In this document: one piece after another, positions 8,242 to 15,858 of the stretch | Layout: each line of letters opens with the position of its first letter | How positions within the stretch are numbered: position 1 is the stretch's first letter | Assembly (NCBI GenBank): GCA_046081125.1 | Contig: JBJTVH010000066.1 | Location: 1-52,861 of the forward strand | Reading direction: 5' to 3' | From: JBEIFW01 sp046081125 | GTDB lineage: Bacteria; Actinomycetota; Acidimicrobiia; Acidimicrobiales; Ilumatobacteraceae | Length of the DNA: 52,861 nucleotides | Notes under the pieces: generated by a model | What the model saw: the letters and a program-made list of their open reading frames with translations, nothing else | The model's database searches: none | Told to the model about the DNA's origin: nothing | Program-made: the position numbers and the translations under genes

Positions 8242-9312
8242 ATGGGCGCCGTCACCCCCGGCCTGGTCTGCGGGCATCACCACCTGTACTCCGCGCTCGC
8301 CCGCGGCATGCCTGCGCCACCCCGTCAGCCGACGGAGTTCTCGTCGATCCTCGAGCAGATCTGGTGGCGCCTCGACGTGGCGCTCGACCACGAGATGCTC
8401 CACGCCTCCGCGTTGCTCGGTGCCACCGAAGCGCTGCTGTGCGGCACGACCGCGATCGTCGACCACCACGAGTCCCCGTCGTGCATCGAGGGCAGCCTGT
8501 CGGTGATCGCCGACGCGTGCGCAACGGTCGGCGTTCGTCTCGACGTCGCGTACGGCGTCACGGACCGCTGGGCCGACGACGGCACGCTCGTCAGCGGGGC
8601 CGGCGGTCCACCGGCACGCATGACCGATGCGGCGCGCCGCGGGCTGGCCGAGTGCGAGCGGTTCGTTCGGGCGGGGGGCCGCGGGATGGTCGGGGTGCAC
8701 GCTGCGTTCACCTGCAGCGACGAGACGCTCGAGGCCGCAGCGGGCCTGGCCCGCGACCTCGGGGTCGGCGTCCACGTCCACGTCGCGGAAGGACCCGTCG
8801 ACCGCGGTGCGGGGGAACGACTCGCACCCCTCGCCGCCGACGACTGGTTGCTCGTCCACTGCGTGCATCTGGGGCGGGACCTGCCCGGCACGATCGCCCA
8901 CAACCCGCGCTCGAACATGAACAACGGGGTCGGCTACGCACGGCCGACCGCCCGGCCGAACCGGGTGGTGCTCGGCACCGACGGCATCGGCGGCGACATG
9001 CTCGAGGAGTTCCGCCTCGCCTACGTGCGGCTGCGGGAGCACGACGTGCTGGCGTCGCCGGACACGCCTTGGAGGTGGCTGGCCGACGGGGCCGAGCGAT
9101 TCTTTCCCGAGGTGGCACAGGACCGGGTGACGTGGAACTACGACCATGCCGACTCGGCGTGGCACGTCGCGTTCAGTCCGGGGGTGCGCGCCCTCGAGGT
9201 GGTGGTCGACGGCGAGGTGCTCGTCGCCGACGGCCGCCCGACCCGGGTCGACCTCGACGAGGTCCGGGCCAAGGCGGCCGAGCAGGCCGTCCGGTTGTTC
9301 TCGAAGCTGTAG
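8242..9312 (+). CDS. SsnA-like metal-dependent amidohydrolase (aminohydrolase), short N-terminus
   Basis: A 356-residue amidohydrolase closest in pattern to SsnA. It shares TPGLVCGHHHLYSAL, the WWRLDVALD stretch and IDHHESPSCIEGSLS. Metal ligands are preserved: HxH in CGHHH, His in HVHVAEG, His in LVHCVH, and Asp in LGTDGIGGDM. SsnA proteins are about 440 residues and start with a roughly 55-residue beta-domain strand set; here the metal HxH begins only about 12 residues from the start, so that part is absent. The ATG at 8242 lies 4 nt after the hydroxylase stop, and in-frame upstream sequence would overlap that gene. The family deaminates guanine-like or related heterocycles. A C-terminal beta strand pair (VVVDGEVLVADGRP) is retained. 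Confidence 0.85.
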   Translation: MGAVTPGLVCGHHHLYSALARGMPAPPRQPTEFSSILEQIWWRLDVALDHEMLHASALLGATEALLCGTTAIVDHHESPSCIEGSLSVIADACATVGVRLDVAYGVTDRWADDGTLVSGAGGPPARMTDAARRGLAECERFVRAGGRGMVGVHAAFTCSDETLEAAAGLARDLGVGVHVHVAEGPVDRGAGERLAPLAADDWLLVHCVHLGRDLPGTIAHNPRSNMNNGVGYARPTARPNRVVLGTDGIGGDMLEEFRLAYVRLREHDVLASPDTPWRWLADGAERFFPEVAQDRVTWNYDHADSAWHVAFSPGVRALEVVVDGEVLVADGRPTRVDLDEVRAKAAEQAVRLFSKL

Positions 9313-9333
9313 CCGTCTGCGAAGGAGTCCCCG

Positions 9334-10335
9334 ATGCCTGTTCCCGCTGCGTTGTACCTGCAGGACGCCCACACCGTGCGCCAGGGTATGGGCTTCGCCC
9401 AGTACGCCGAGGCGAAGGGGTTCGACGCGGTCTGGCAGGCCGAGAGCCGTCTCGTGCGAGAGGCGACCGTGCCGCTGGCCGCGTTCGCGTCGGTCACCGA
9501 TCGGATCAAGGTGGGATCCGGCGTGGTCGACTGCTGGAGCCGCAACCCGGCCCGCCTCGCCGCCACCTTCTCCACCCTGGACGACCTGGCGCCGGGGCGG
9601 GTGATCCTCGGCATCGGTGCGTGGTGGGACCCGCTGGCCGCCAAGGTGGGGATCACCCGAGCCAAGCCGCTGCGGGCGATGCGGGAGATCGTGACTGCGG
9701 TGCGGGCGTTGCTGCACAACGAGACCGTGACGATGCACGGCGAGTTCGTGCACCTCGACGGGGTCGAGCTCGACTACGTGTACCAAGAGCGCCGACCCAA
9801 GGACGTGCCGATCTACCTGGGCGCCACGGGCATGCAGATGATGGAGCTGGCCGGGGAGATCTGCGACGGGGTCGTGCTGAACTACCTGGTGTCGCCCGAC
9901 TACAACCGGGTGGCGATGGAGCACCTGGCCGCCGGGGCCGAAAAGGCGGGGCGCCGGGTCGAGGACATCGACCGCCCGCAGCTCGTCGTGTGCTCGGTCC
10001 ACGAGGATCGAGCCACCGCGCTCGACATGGCCCGCTTGATGGTCACGCAGTACCTCGGCCAGCAGCCGCACATCATGAAGGCCTCGGGCGTGCCACAGTC
10101 GTTGCTGGACAGGGTCGGCGAGGTACTCACGTGGCCGGCCACCCACGAGCAGGTCGAGGCGGCGTCCAAGCTGGTGCCCGACGAGATCGTCCAGATGCTG
10201 ACCGCTTCGGGGACGCCGGCCGAGGCCCGGGCCAAGGTGGCGGACTACCTGCGCGACGGGGCGACGTGTCCGATCCTGTACCCCCTCGGGGACGTGCACG
10301 CGATGATCGACGCCTTCGCCGGCTGGGAGCCGTAG
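9334..10335 (+). CDS. LLM-class flavin-dependent oxidoreductase
   Basis: A 333-residue luciferase-like (TIM-barrel) oxidoreductase of the methylene-H4MPT reductase type. Family features are KVGSGVVDCWSRNPARLAATFSTLDDL, GRVILGIGAWWDP and DVPIYLGATG. Such enzymes use F420H2 or FMNH2; the cofactor cannot be decided by eye. A good AAGGAG ribosome site lies 6 nt before the ATG. Its place between the SsnA-like hydrolase and a hotdog protein suggests a redox or ring-opening step in the same pathway, as RutA (a distant LLM enzyme) does for pyrimidines; that is inference. Confidence 0.88.
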   Translation: MPVPAALYLQDAHTVRQGMGFAQYAEAKGFDAVWQAESRLVREATVPLAAFASVTDRIKVGSGVVDCWSRNPARLAATFSTLDDLAPGRVILGIGAWWDPLAAKVGITRAKPLRAMREIVTAVRALLHNETVTMHGEFVHLDGVELDYVYQERRPKDVPIYLGATGMQMMELAGEICDGVVLNYLVSPDYNRVAMEHLAAGAEKAGRRVEDIDRPQLVVCSVHEDRATALDMARLMVTQYLGQQPHIMKASGVPQSLLDRVGEVLTWPATHEQVEAASKLVPDEIVQMLTASGTPAEARAKVADYLRDGATCPILYPLGDVHAMIDAFAGWEP

Positions 10336-10345
10336 CCTCCCGCCC

Positions 10346-11167
10346 ATGGGGCTCGTGCGCACGCTCGTCGCGTTCAACACTGCGACCGAGAGCGACAACA
10401 AGATCCACGACGACGCCGTGGCGTCCCGATTCGGGTTCACCGGTGGGCTCGTCCCCGGCGTCGACGTGCACGCATACCTGACGGCCGGACCCCTCGACCG
10501 GTGGGGCCTCGACTGGCTCGACCACGGCACGATCGCCTGCCGGTTCGGATCGCCGACCTACGACGGCGACTCGGTGGAGGTGTGGGCGTCGGACGCCGAG
10601 GACGGTTCGCTCACGCTCGAGCTGCGCCGACCGGCCGACGGCGCGACGTTGGCGACTGGCTCGGCCACCCTGCCGGACGCCGCGCCGGCCGTCGACGCGA
10701 CGCGGTGGCCGGCGCCCCCGCCACCCCGACCGCGCCCGCCGGCCTCGGCGGCGGCGCTGCAGGTCGAGGCACTCGGTGCCGTCCCGTTCCCGCTCGCAGC
10801 CGAGGTCGCTCGCGAGTACCTCGCGGCCGTCCGGGAGACCGACCCGGTCTACCTCGAGCGGCAGGTGGTCCCACCCGGCTGGCTGGTGCGGGCCGCCAAC
10901 GACGTCCTCGTGCGCAACGTGGTGCTCGGGCCGTGGATCCACGTCGGGTCACAGGTGCAGCACCTCGGCCTCGCCCGCCTCGACGAGGGCCTCACGGTAC
11001 GGGCGCTCGTCACCGCAGTGCGCGATCACAAGGGGCACGGTTTCGTCGATCTCGACGTGCTGGTGCTCGGTGCGGCGGACCGACCCGTCGCCCGGATCGC
11101 CCACACGGCGATCTACGAACCGCGCCAGGTCCGGGAGGCGTCGAGGACCGGCGGGGCGCAGTCGTGA
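10346..11167 (+). CDS. Tandem hotdog (MaoC-like) protein
   Basis: A 273-residue protein that appears to hold two hotdog folds. The N-terminal half has the MaoC-like HDDAVASRFGFTGGLVPG, and the second half (from about residue 150) ends in a strand-rich region. A proline-rich linker (residues about 125-135) separates them. MaoC proteins hydrate or dehydrate enoyl thioesters, but acyl-CoA chemistry is not otherwise obvious here. TAGCCT at 10333-10338 overlaps the previous stop and sits 7 nt before the ATG, so an internal leaderless promoter is possible. The GTGA overlap ties it to the next gene. Confidence 0.7.
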   Translation: MGLVRTLVAFNTATESDNKIHDDAVASRFGFTGGLVPGVDVHAYLTAGPLDRWGLDWLDHGTIACRFGSPTYDGDSVEVWASDAEDGSLTLELRRPADGATLATGSATLPDAAPAVDATRWPAPPPPRPRPPASAAALQVEALGAVPFPLAAEVAREYLAAVRETDPVYLERQVVPPGWLVRAANDVLVRNVVLGPWIHVGSQVQHLGLARLDEGLTVRALVTAVRDHKGHGFVDLDVLVLGAADRPVARIAHTAIYEPRQVREASRTGGAQS

Positions 11168-12024
11168 GCGGCGACGAGTTGCGGGCGCGCCTGGCCCGAC
11201 CCGAGCCGCTGTTGTTGCCCGGCGTCTGGGACGGGTTGTCCACCCGGCTCGCCGTGCAGGCGGGGTTCGAGGCGCTGTTCGTGTCCGGCTACGCGGTGGC
11301 CGGCACGCTGCTCGGGGTGCCCGACGTGGGCCTTCTCACACAGACCGAGGTGGCCGACGCAGCCCGCCGGATCGTGGCGGTAGCGCCCGGGGTGCCGATC
11401 GTCGTCGACGCCGACACCGGGTACGGGAACCCGATCTCGGTGCGGCGCACCGTCGAGTTGTGGGAGGCGGCGGGCGCGTCCGGGATGTTCCTCGAGGACC
11501 AGGTCTGGCCGAAGCGGTGCGGGCACATGGCGGGCAAGCAGGTGGTGGAGCGGGGCGAGTGGCTCGCCAAACTGCGGGCGGCGTGCGACCGCCGCAGCCA
11601 TCTGCACGTCACGGCGCGCACCGACGCCCGGGCGCCGATCGGCTTGGCCGAGGCGATCGAGCGGGCCCGCATGGCACGCGACTGTGGGGTCGACGCGCTT
11701 TTCGTCGAGGCCCCGCAGAGCCTCGACGAGCTCGACGCCATCGCCGCGGCGCTGCCCGACATCCCGTTGGTAGCCAACATGGTCGAAGCCGGACGGACCC
11801 CGCTGCTGACCCCGGCCGAGCTGGCCGTTCGGGGGTTCCGGTTCGTGATCACCCCGGTCGGCGGGCTGTTCGCCGCCACCCGGGCGCTGCGCGACGCCTA
11901 CGGCGTGCTGCGCGCCGCCGAGACGCTGCGGGACCACCTCGACCATCTCGTCGCGTTCGACGAGTTCACCGGGATCGTCGGACTCCCCGCGATCAACGAG
12001 CTCGAATCCCGCTACGCGACCTGA
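11164..12024 (+). CDS. Isocitrate lyase/PEP mutase family C-C lyase
   Basis: A 286-residue enzyme of the ICL/PEPM superfamily. It begins at a GTG overlapping the previous stop. Motifs are LPGVWDGLSTRL, VDADTGYGNP (metal-binding loop), FLEDQVWPKRCGHMAGK (the KRCGH catalytic loop of isocitrate and methylisocitrate lyases) and TARTDAR. Members cleave or form bonds in 2-oxo or 2-hydroxy acids, for example methylisocitrate lyase, oxaloacetate decarboxylase or dimethylmalate lyase. As the last gene of the operon it may split the final acid into central metabolites. The exact substrate is not decidable. Confidence 0.88.
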   Translation: MSGDELRARLARPEPLLLPGVWDGLSTRLAVQAGFEALFVSGYAVAGTLLGVPDVGLLTQTEVADAARRIVAVAPGVPIVVDADTGYGNPISVRRTVELWEAAGASGMFLEDQVWPKRCGHMAGKQVVERGEWLAKLRAACDRRSHLHVTARTDARAPIGLAEAIERARMARDCGVDALFVEAPQSLDELDAIAAALPDIPLVANMVEAGRTPLLTPAELAVRGFRFVITPVGGLFAATRALRDAYGVLRAAETLRDHLDHLVAFDEFTGIVGLPAINELESRYAT

Positions 12025-12035
12025 TCAGAGCCCAC

Positions 12036-12041
12036 TACACT
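12036..12041 (+). promoter_or_regulatory. Candidate -10 box for the metX riboswitch transcript
   Basis: TACACT lies about 7 nt before the first base expected for the riboswitch, so transcription would begin at the aptamer. No good -35 is visible. Confidence 0.4.
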
Positions 12042-12047
12042 TTCGGC

Positions 12048-12138
12048 GCTGCATCCGGAGCGACCCTCCCTCGTGGAGGGTCCGGCAACCTGGGCCGGAC
12101 GTCCCAAGGTGCCTTCCCGTCTCGGCGGGAGATGTGGC
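12048..12138 (+). promoter_or_regulatory. S-adenosylmethionine riboswitch (SAM-I/IV clan) upstream of metX
   Basis: The leader has the conserved core GGCAACC (12084-12090) and AAGGTGC (12106-12112) with helices in the SAM-I order. P1 is CATC (12052-12055) with GATG (12131-12134); P2 includes CCCTCC with GGAGGG; P3 is GGG with CCC around 12092-12105; and P4 is CCCG with CGGG around 12116-12129. It lies about 90 nt upstream of metX, the expected context for a methionine-biosynthesis off-switch. The remaining leader to 12229 holds a second GC-rich CCGGCAACCGG region, possibly part of the expression platform. Class (SAM-I versus SAM-IV variant) is uncertain. Confidence 0.8.
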
Positions 12139-12229
12139 CGGCAACCGGTCCGCCGGTGCGCCGGCAACGAAGCGTCCGGTCCGGGTGCGTGCACGAGTCG
12201 AGTCGGGTGCGAGCGCACGAGGAGGGACG

Positions 12230-13399
12230 ATGCAGCGACCGCCGCTGCCGGTGAGCGGAGCGTGGCGCGTCGGCGATCCTGTCGCCCAGCGGAAGTTCGT
12301 GACGATGGCGACCGATCGTCCGCTGATGCTCGAAGGCGGCGGCCGCCTGCGCGACGTGACGCTCGCGTACGAGACGTGGGGCCGCCTCGCGCCGGACGGG
12401 TCGAACGCGATCCTGCTCTGCCATGCTTGGACCGGCGATGCGCACGTCCTGGGTCCGATGGGGCCGGGGCAACCGACCGCCGGCTGGTGGGAGGGGATCG
12501 TCGGGCCCGGCGCCGCGATCGACACCGACCGGTGGTTCGTGGTGTGCGCGAATGTCCTCGGCGGCTGCCAGGGCTCGACCGGGCCGTCGTCGCTCGACCC
12601 GGCGACCGGGCGGCCGTACGGGTCGACGTTCCCGGTGGTGACGATCCGGGACATGGTCCGCACGCAGGCGGTGCTCGCCGACCGGCTCGGCGTGCGCCGG
12701 TGGGCGAGTGTGATCGGCGGCTCGATGGGCGGCATGCAGGTGCTCGAGTGGGCGGTCACGTTCCCGGACCGGGTGCGTTCGATCCTGCCGATCGCCACGT
12801 GCGCGCAGTCCACCGCCCAGCAGATCGGGTGGGGAGCGATCGGGCGCCGGGCCATCAAACTCGATCCCGGGTTCCGCGGCGGCGACTACTACGACGCCGC
12901 GCCCGGCGAGGGCCCGCACACCGGGCTGACGATCGCCCGGATGATCGCCCAGATCACGTTCCGGTCCGACGACGTGTTCACCGACCGGTTCGGCCGCCAA
13001 CTCGCCGACGGCGGGTCGGTGTCGGAGCGGTTCGACCTGTGGCAGCGCTTCGAGATCGAGCGCTACCTCGACTACCACGGCGAGAAGCTCGTGCGGCGCT
13101 TCGACGCCAACAGCTATTGCGTGATCGGCAAGGCGATGGACCTGCACGACGTCGGCCGGGGCCGCGGTGGGCTCCAGGCGGCCATGGCCCGGATCCGGGT
13201 GCCGACGATGTCGCTCGGGATCCACAGCGACGTGCTCTACCCGAGCTACCAGCAACGTCAGATCGTGCAGCTCTTGCGAGACGGCGGCACCCCGGCCGAG
13301 TACGTCGAGATCGACTCCCCGCACGGTCACGACAGTTTCCTCATCGACCTCGACCAGGTCGGTGCCGCCATCACCCGCTTCCTGGAGCACCTCCCATGA
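12230..13399 (+). CDS. metX: Homoserine O-acetyltransferase
   Basis: A 389-residue alpha/beta-hydrolase-fold acyltransferase that activates the homoserine hydroxyl with acetyl-CoA (possibly succinyl-CoA) for methionine synthesis. Visible features are CHAWTGDAH, NVLGGCQGSTGP, the nucleophile elbow GGSMGGMQ (Ser165), the acid in GIHSDVLYP and the histidine in SPHGHDSFL. Length fits the family. The ATG at 12230 has GGAGGG just upstream; the earlier in-frame ATG at 12134 falls inside the riboswitch and is rejected. The gene overlaps the PLP enzyme behind it by 4 bp (ATGA), and both are probably under the SAM riboswitch. Confidence 0.95.
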   Translation: MQRPPLPVSGAWRVGDPVAQRKFVTMATDRPLMLEGGGRLRDVTLAYETWGRLAPDGSNAILLCHAWTGDAHVLGPMGPGQPTAGWWEGIVGPGAAIDTDRWFVVCANVLGGCQGSTGPSSLDPATGRPYGSTFPVVTIRDMVRTQAVLADRLGVRRWASVIGGSMGGMQVLEWAVTFPDRVRSILPIATCAQSTAQQIGWGAIGRRAIKLDPGFRGGDYYDAAPGEGPHTGLTIARMIAQITFRSDDVFTDRFGRQLADGGSVSERFDLWQRFEIERYLDYHGEKLVRRFDANSYCVIGKAMDLHDVGRGRGGLQAAMARIRVPTMSLGIHSDVLYPSYQQRQIVQLLRDGGTPAEYVEIDSPHGHDSFLIDLDQVGAAITRFLEHLP

Positions 13400-14577
13400 G
13401 CGCAGATCCGTCGCCCGAGCCGCCCACACCGCATCCCGACACCGTCGCCATCCAGGCCGGACGATCGGCGAACGGCACCTCGATGGCCACCCCGTTGTGG
13501 GCCAGCTCGGTGTGGCGCAACCCGACGCTCGACGACGCCCGGCGGTCGTCCACCCGGTCGCGGGCGCAACAGTTCTACAGCCGGTATGCGAACCCCACCG
13601 TGACGGCATTCGAGGAGGCGGTGGCCGCGCTCGAGCGGGCGGAATCGGCGATGGCGTTCGGCTCGGGGATGGGGGCGATCGCCACCGTGGTGATGGCCCT
13701 GTGCTCGCCGGGCGACCACATCGTCGCTCAGCGGCACATCTACTCGGGCACGCAACTGTTCCTGCAGGGGGTGTGCACGCGGTTCGGGATGGAGGTCACC
13801 TTCGTCGACGGGTCGAGGCCGGGCGCGTTCGCCGAGGCGGTGCGGCCCGGGCGCACGATGCTGGTGATGGCCGAGACGCCCGCCAATCCGCAGCTGTCGC
13901 TCGTCGACCTCGACGAGTTGGGTGCGCTGCGGGGTCCGTTCACCGTCGTCGACTCCACCTTCGCCACACCGGCTGCGCAGCAGCCGCTCGTCCACGGGGT
14001 GAGCCTCGTGGTGCATTCGGCCACCAAGGGCATCAGCGGCCACAACGACGCGACGCTCGGGGTCGTGGCCGGGGAGAAGGACCTGATCGACGCCATCTGG
14101 AGCTACGGCGTGCTGCACGGCGCCACGGCGTCGCCGTTCGATGCGCTGAACGGGTTGCGCGGGATCCGCACGTTGCCGGTTCGCCTGGCACGCCAGTCCG
14201 ACACCGCGTTGCGGCTCGCGGAGTTCCTCCACGGCCATCCGGCGGTGGCAGCGGTGAACTACCCGGGCCTGCCCGACCATCCCCAGCACGACCTGGCCCG
14301 CCGGCAGATGCGGCACTTCGGCGGGATGCTGTCGGTCGACCTCGCCGGCGGGCTGGCCGCCGGCCGTCGCCTGGTGGAGGGGGTGCGCCTTGCGCAGATG
14401 GCCTCCTCGCTCGGCGGGCCCGAGACGCTGGTGTCGAGCCCGGCGAACAGCACCCACGTCGGGCTGAGCCCCGAGGAGCGGGCCGCGGCGGGGATCTCCG
14501 ACGGCCTGGTGCGGATCTCGGTGGGGCTGGAGCACCCCGACGATCTCGTTGCCGACCTCGCTCAGGCGTTGGGCTGA
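13396..14577 (+). CDS. PLP-dependent Cys/Met metabolism enzyme, O-acyl-homoserine sulfhydrylase-like
   Basis: A 393-residue trans-sulfuration family enzyme. The PLP lysine is Lys211 in HSATKGISGH, the PLP-ring Asp is in VVDSTFATP (Asp186), and the phosphate-binding GSGMGAI and YSRYANPT motifs are present. Coupling to metX suggests it adds sulfide to O-acetyl- or O-succinylhomoserine to give homocysteine (MetY/MetZ), though cystathionine gamma-synthase/lyase activity cannot be excluded by eye. The ATG overlaps the metX stop. Its 3' end overlaps the convergent gene by 16 bp. Confidence 0.92.
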   Translation: MSADPSPEPPTPHPDTVAIQAGRSANGTSMATPLWASSVWRNPTLDDARRSSTRSRAQQFYSRYANPTVTAFEEAVAALERAESAMAFGSGMGAIATVVMALCSPGDHIVAQRHIYSGTQLFLQGVCTRFGMEVTFVDGSRPGAFAEAVRPGRTMLVMAETPANPQLSLVDLDELGALRGPFTVVDSTFATPAAQQPLVHGVSLVVHSATKGISGHNDATLGVVAGEKDLIDAIWSYGVLHGATASPFDALNGLRGIRTLPVRLARQSDTALRLAEFLHGHPAVAAVNYPGLPDHPQHDLARRQMRHFGGMLSVDLAGGLAAGRRLVEGVRLAQMASSLGGPETLVSSPANSTHVGLSPEERAAAGISDGLVRISVGLEHPDDLVADLAQALG

Positions 14578-15056
14578 CCGAGCAGGCGCCGTAGCACCGG
14601 GACGGCCGGTGAGCGGGCCGGAATCCGCACGGCGAGGTGCTCGTCGAGCAGGAACACCGCCTGGCCACGCGGTGGGGTTGCGGCCTCGGCGCGGACCTCG
14701 TAGCTGAACGGCCGCAGCGGTCCGGTTCCGCCACGGGCGCCTTTTGCCTTCTGCACGAAGCTGCGGCTCATCGTGTACCAGCGAGAGTCCGAGGCCTCGC
14801 CGATGCCAATGCGCACGACGGTTACCTTGCGACCCTCGACGACGGCTCGGGCGGGGAACCAGCGCCGGTCGCCGAGCGGGTCGGACGCAGTGGCGACCTC
14901 CTGGACCTCGCAGCTGAAGCGGTTGCCGTCGGGGGTGCAGGCGTGGTTGTCCCGTTTCAGCAGCCAGAGCAACCCGGCGACGACGGCCACCAGGACGGCC
15001 ATCGTCACGAACGTCGACACGGACAGAGCCTGCCATGAGGGCCACGATGGGGGCAT
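14562..15056 (-). CDS. Small membrane-anchored protein, possibly DUF2550-like
   Basis: About 164 residues if the ATG at 15056 is used: one hydrophobic helix (VTMAVLVAVVAGLLWLL) followed by a soluble domain with PFSYEVRAEA and AVFLLDEHLAVRIPARSP. The helix plus a C-terminal beta-rich domain resembles actinobacterial DUF2550 proteins, but this is only a loose match. In-frame starts at 15056 (ATG), a GTG near 15020 and 15002 (ATG) are all possible. The longest would share the palindromic CATG with the divergent glycosylase start, so a shorter one is likely. Confidence 0.6.
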   Translation of the reverse strand: MPPSWPSWQALSVSTFVTMAVLVAVVAGLLWLLKRDNHACTPDGNRFSCEVQEVATASDPLGDRRWFPARAVVEGRKVTVVRIGIGEASDSRWYTMSRSFVQKAKGARGGTGPLRPFSYEVRAEAATPPRGQAVFLLDEHLAVRIPARSPAVPVLRRLLGQPNA

Positions 15057-15837
15057 GCCGGAACTGCTCGAGGTGGAGCGATACCGGGAGGTGGCGGTGA
15101 CCACGATCGGCCGGCGCATCACGTCCGTGCACGCGCCCGACCCCTGGTTCCTGAAAGGCGGCCTCGACGCCGACGGTCTTCGCGCGGCGGCGGTCGGTAC
15201 CACGGTTGCGGCGGTCCGCCGGCACGGCAAGGTGCTGTTGGTGACCCTCGACAGCGAGGCGGTGCTCGGGCTGCGGTTCGGGATGACCGGCCGGTTGGTC
15301 GTCGACGGCCGGGCGCCGATCGAGGCGCTCGAGTACGGCCCGGCGATCGAACGGCCCGAGTGGGACCGGGTGACGCTCGAGTTCGCCGAGGGTGGACCGT
15401 TGCGCCTGAACGATCCTCGGCGCCTCGGTGGGGTCGAGCTCGATCCAGACCTGCGCCGGCTCGGGCCCGACGCCTGGGGGCTCGGGCTGAGCGCCCTGCG
15501 CCGGGCGCTGGCGGGTACCGCGTCGCCGGTGAAGGCGGTCCTGCTCGACCAATCCCGCATCGCCGGGCTCGGCAACCTGCTCACCGACGAGATCCTGTGG
15601 CGCGCCGGCCTCGATCCGGTGCGCCCGGCCGGCGGGCTCACCGAGGTCGAACTGCGGCGCCTGCAGCGTGCGATCCGAACGACGCTGCCGCAGCTCTATG
15701 CGCAGGGCGGTTCGCACACCGGTGTGCTGCAAGCGGAACGCCACGACGACGGTCGTTGCCCACGCGACGGCGCCGTGCTGGTGCGGCGCACGATCGGAGG
15801 ACGCACCACGAGGTCGTGTCCCGTGCATCAGCGGTGA
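15055..15837 (+). CDS. Fpg/Nei-family DNA glycosylase
   Basis: A 260-residue base-excision repair glycosylase/AP lyase. The N-terminal MPELLEVE keeps the catalytic Pro-Glu pair of Fpg (usually PELPEVE), the conserved lysine is in RRHGKVLLV, and the H2TH region reads VLLDQSRIAGLGNLLTDEILW. The C-terminal zinc-finger region is atypical: CPRDG and CPVH replace CxxC and CxxC, leaving Cys-Asp-Cys-His as possible ligands. It removes oxidised bases, but substrate range is unknown. Its ATG overlaps head-to-head with the ATG at 15056 on the other strand. Confidence 0.9.
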   Translation: MPELLEVERYREVAVTTIGRRITSVHAPDPWFLKGGLDADGLRAAAVGTTVAAVRRHGKVLLVTLDSEAVLGLRFGMTGRLVVDGRAPIEALEYGPAIERPEWDRVTLEFAEGGPLRLNDPRRLGGVELDPDLRRLGPDAWGLGLSALRRALAGTASPVKAVLLDQSRIAGLGNLLTDEILWRAGLDPVRPAGGLTEVELRRLQRAIRTTLPQLYAQGGSHTGVLQAERHDDGRCPRDGAVLVRRTIGGRTTRSCPVHQR

Positions 15838-15858
15838 GGTGCGCGAGACTGCCGGACC

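Noticed and set aside
5478..8255. 925-codon open frame antisense to the fused molybdenum hydroxylase
   Set aside because: Composition is a GC-rich shadow of the real gene (His/Arg/Pro-rich, no family motif), while the plus strand has full cofactor motifs.
8364..10481. 705-codon plus-strand open frame across SsnA-like and LLM genes
   Set aside because: Arg/Gly-rich out-of-frame reading of two genes with clear catalytic motifs.
12134..12229. N-terminal extension of metX to an ATG at 12134
   Set aside because: It lies at the end of the riboswitch and encodes an Arg/Ala-rich stretch with no similarity; the ATG at 12230 has a ribosome site.
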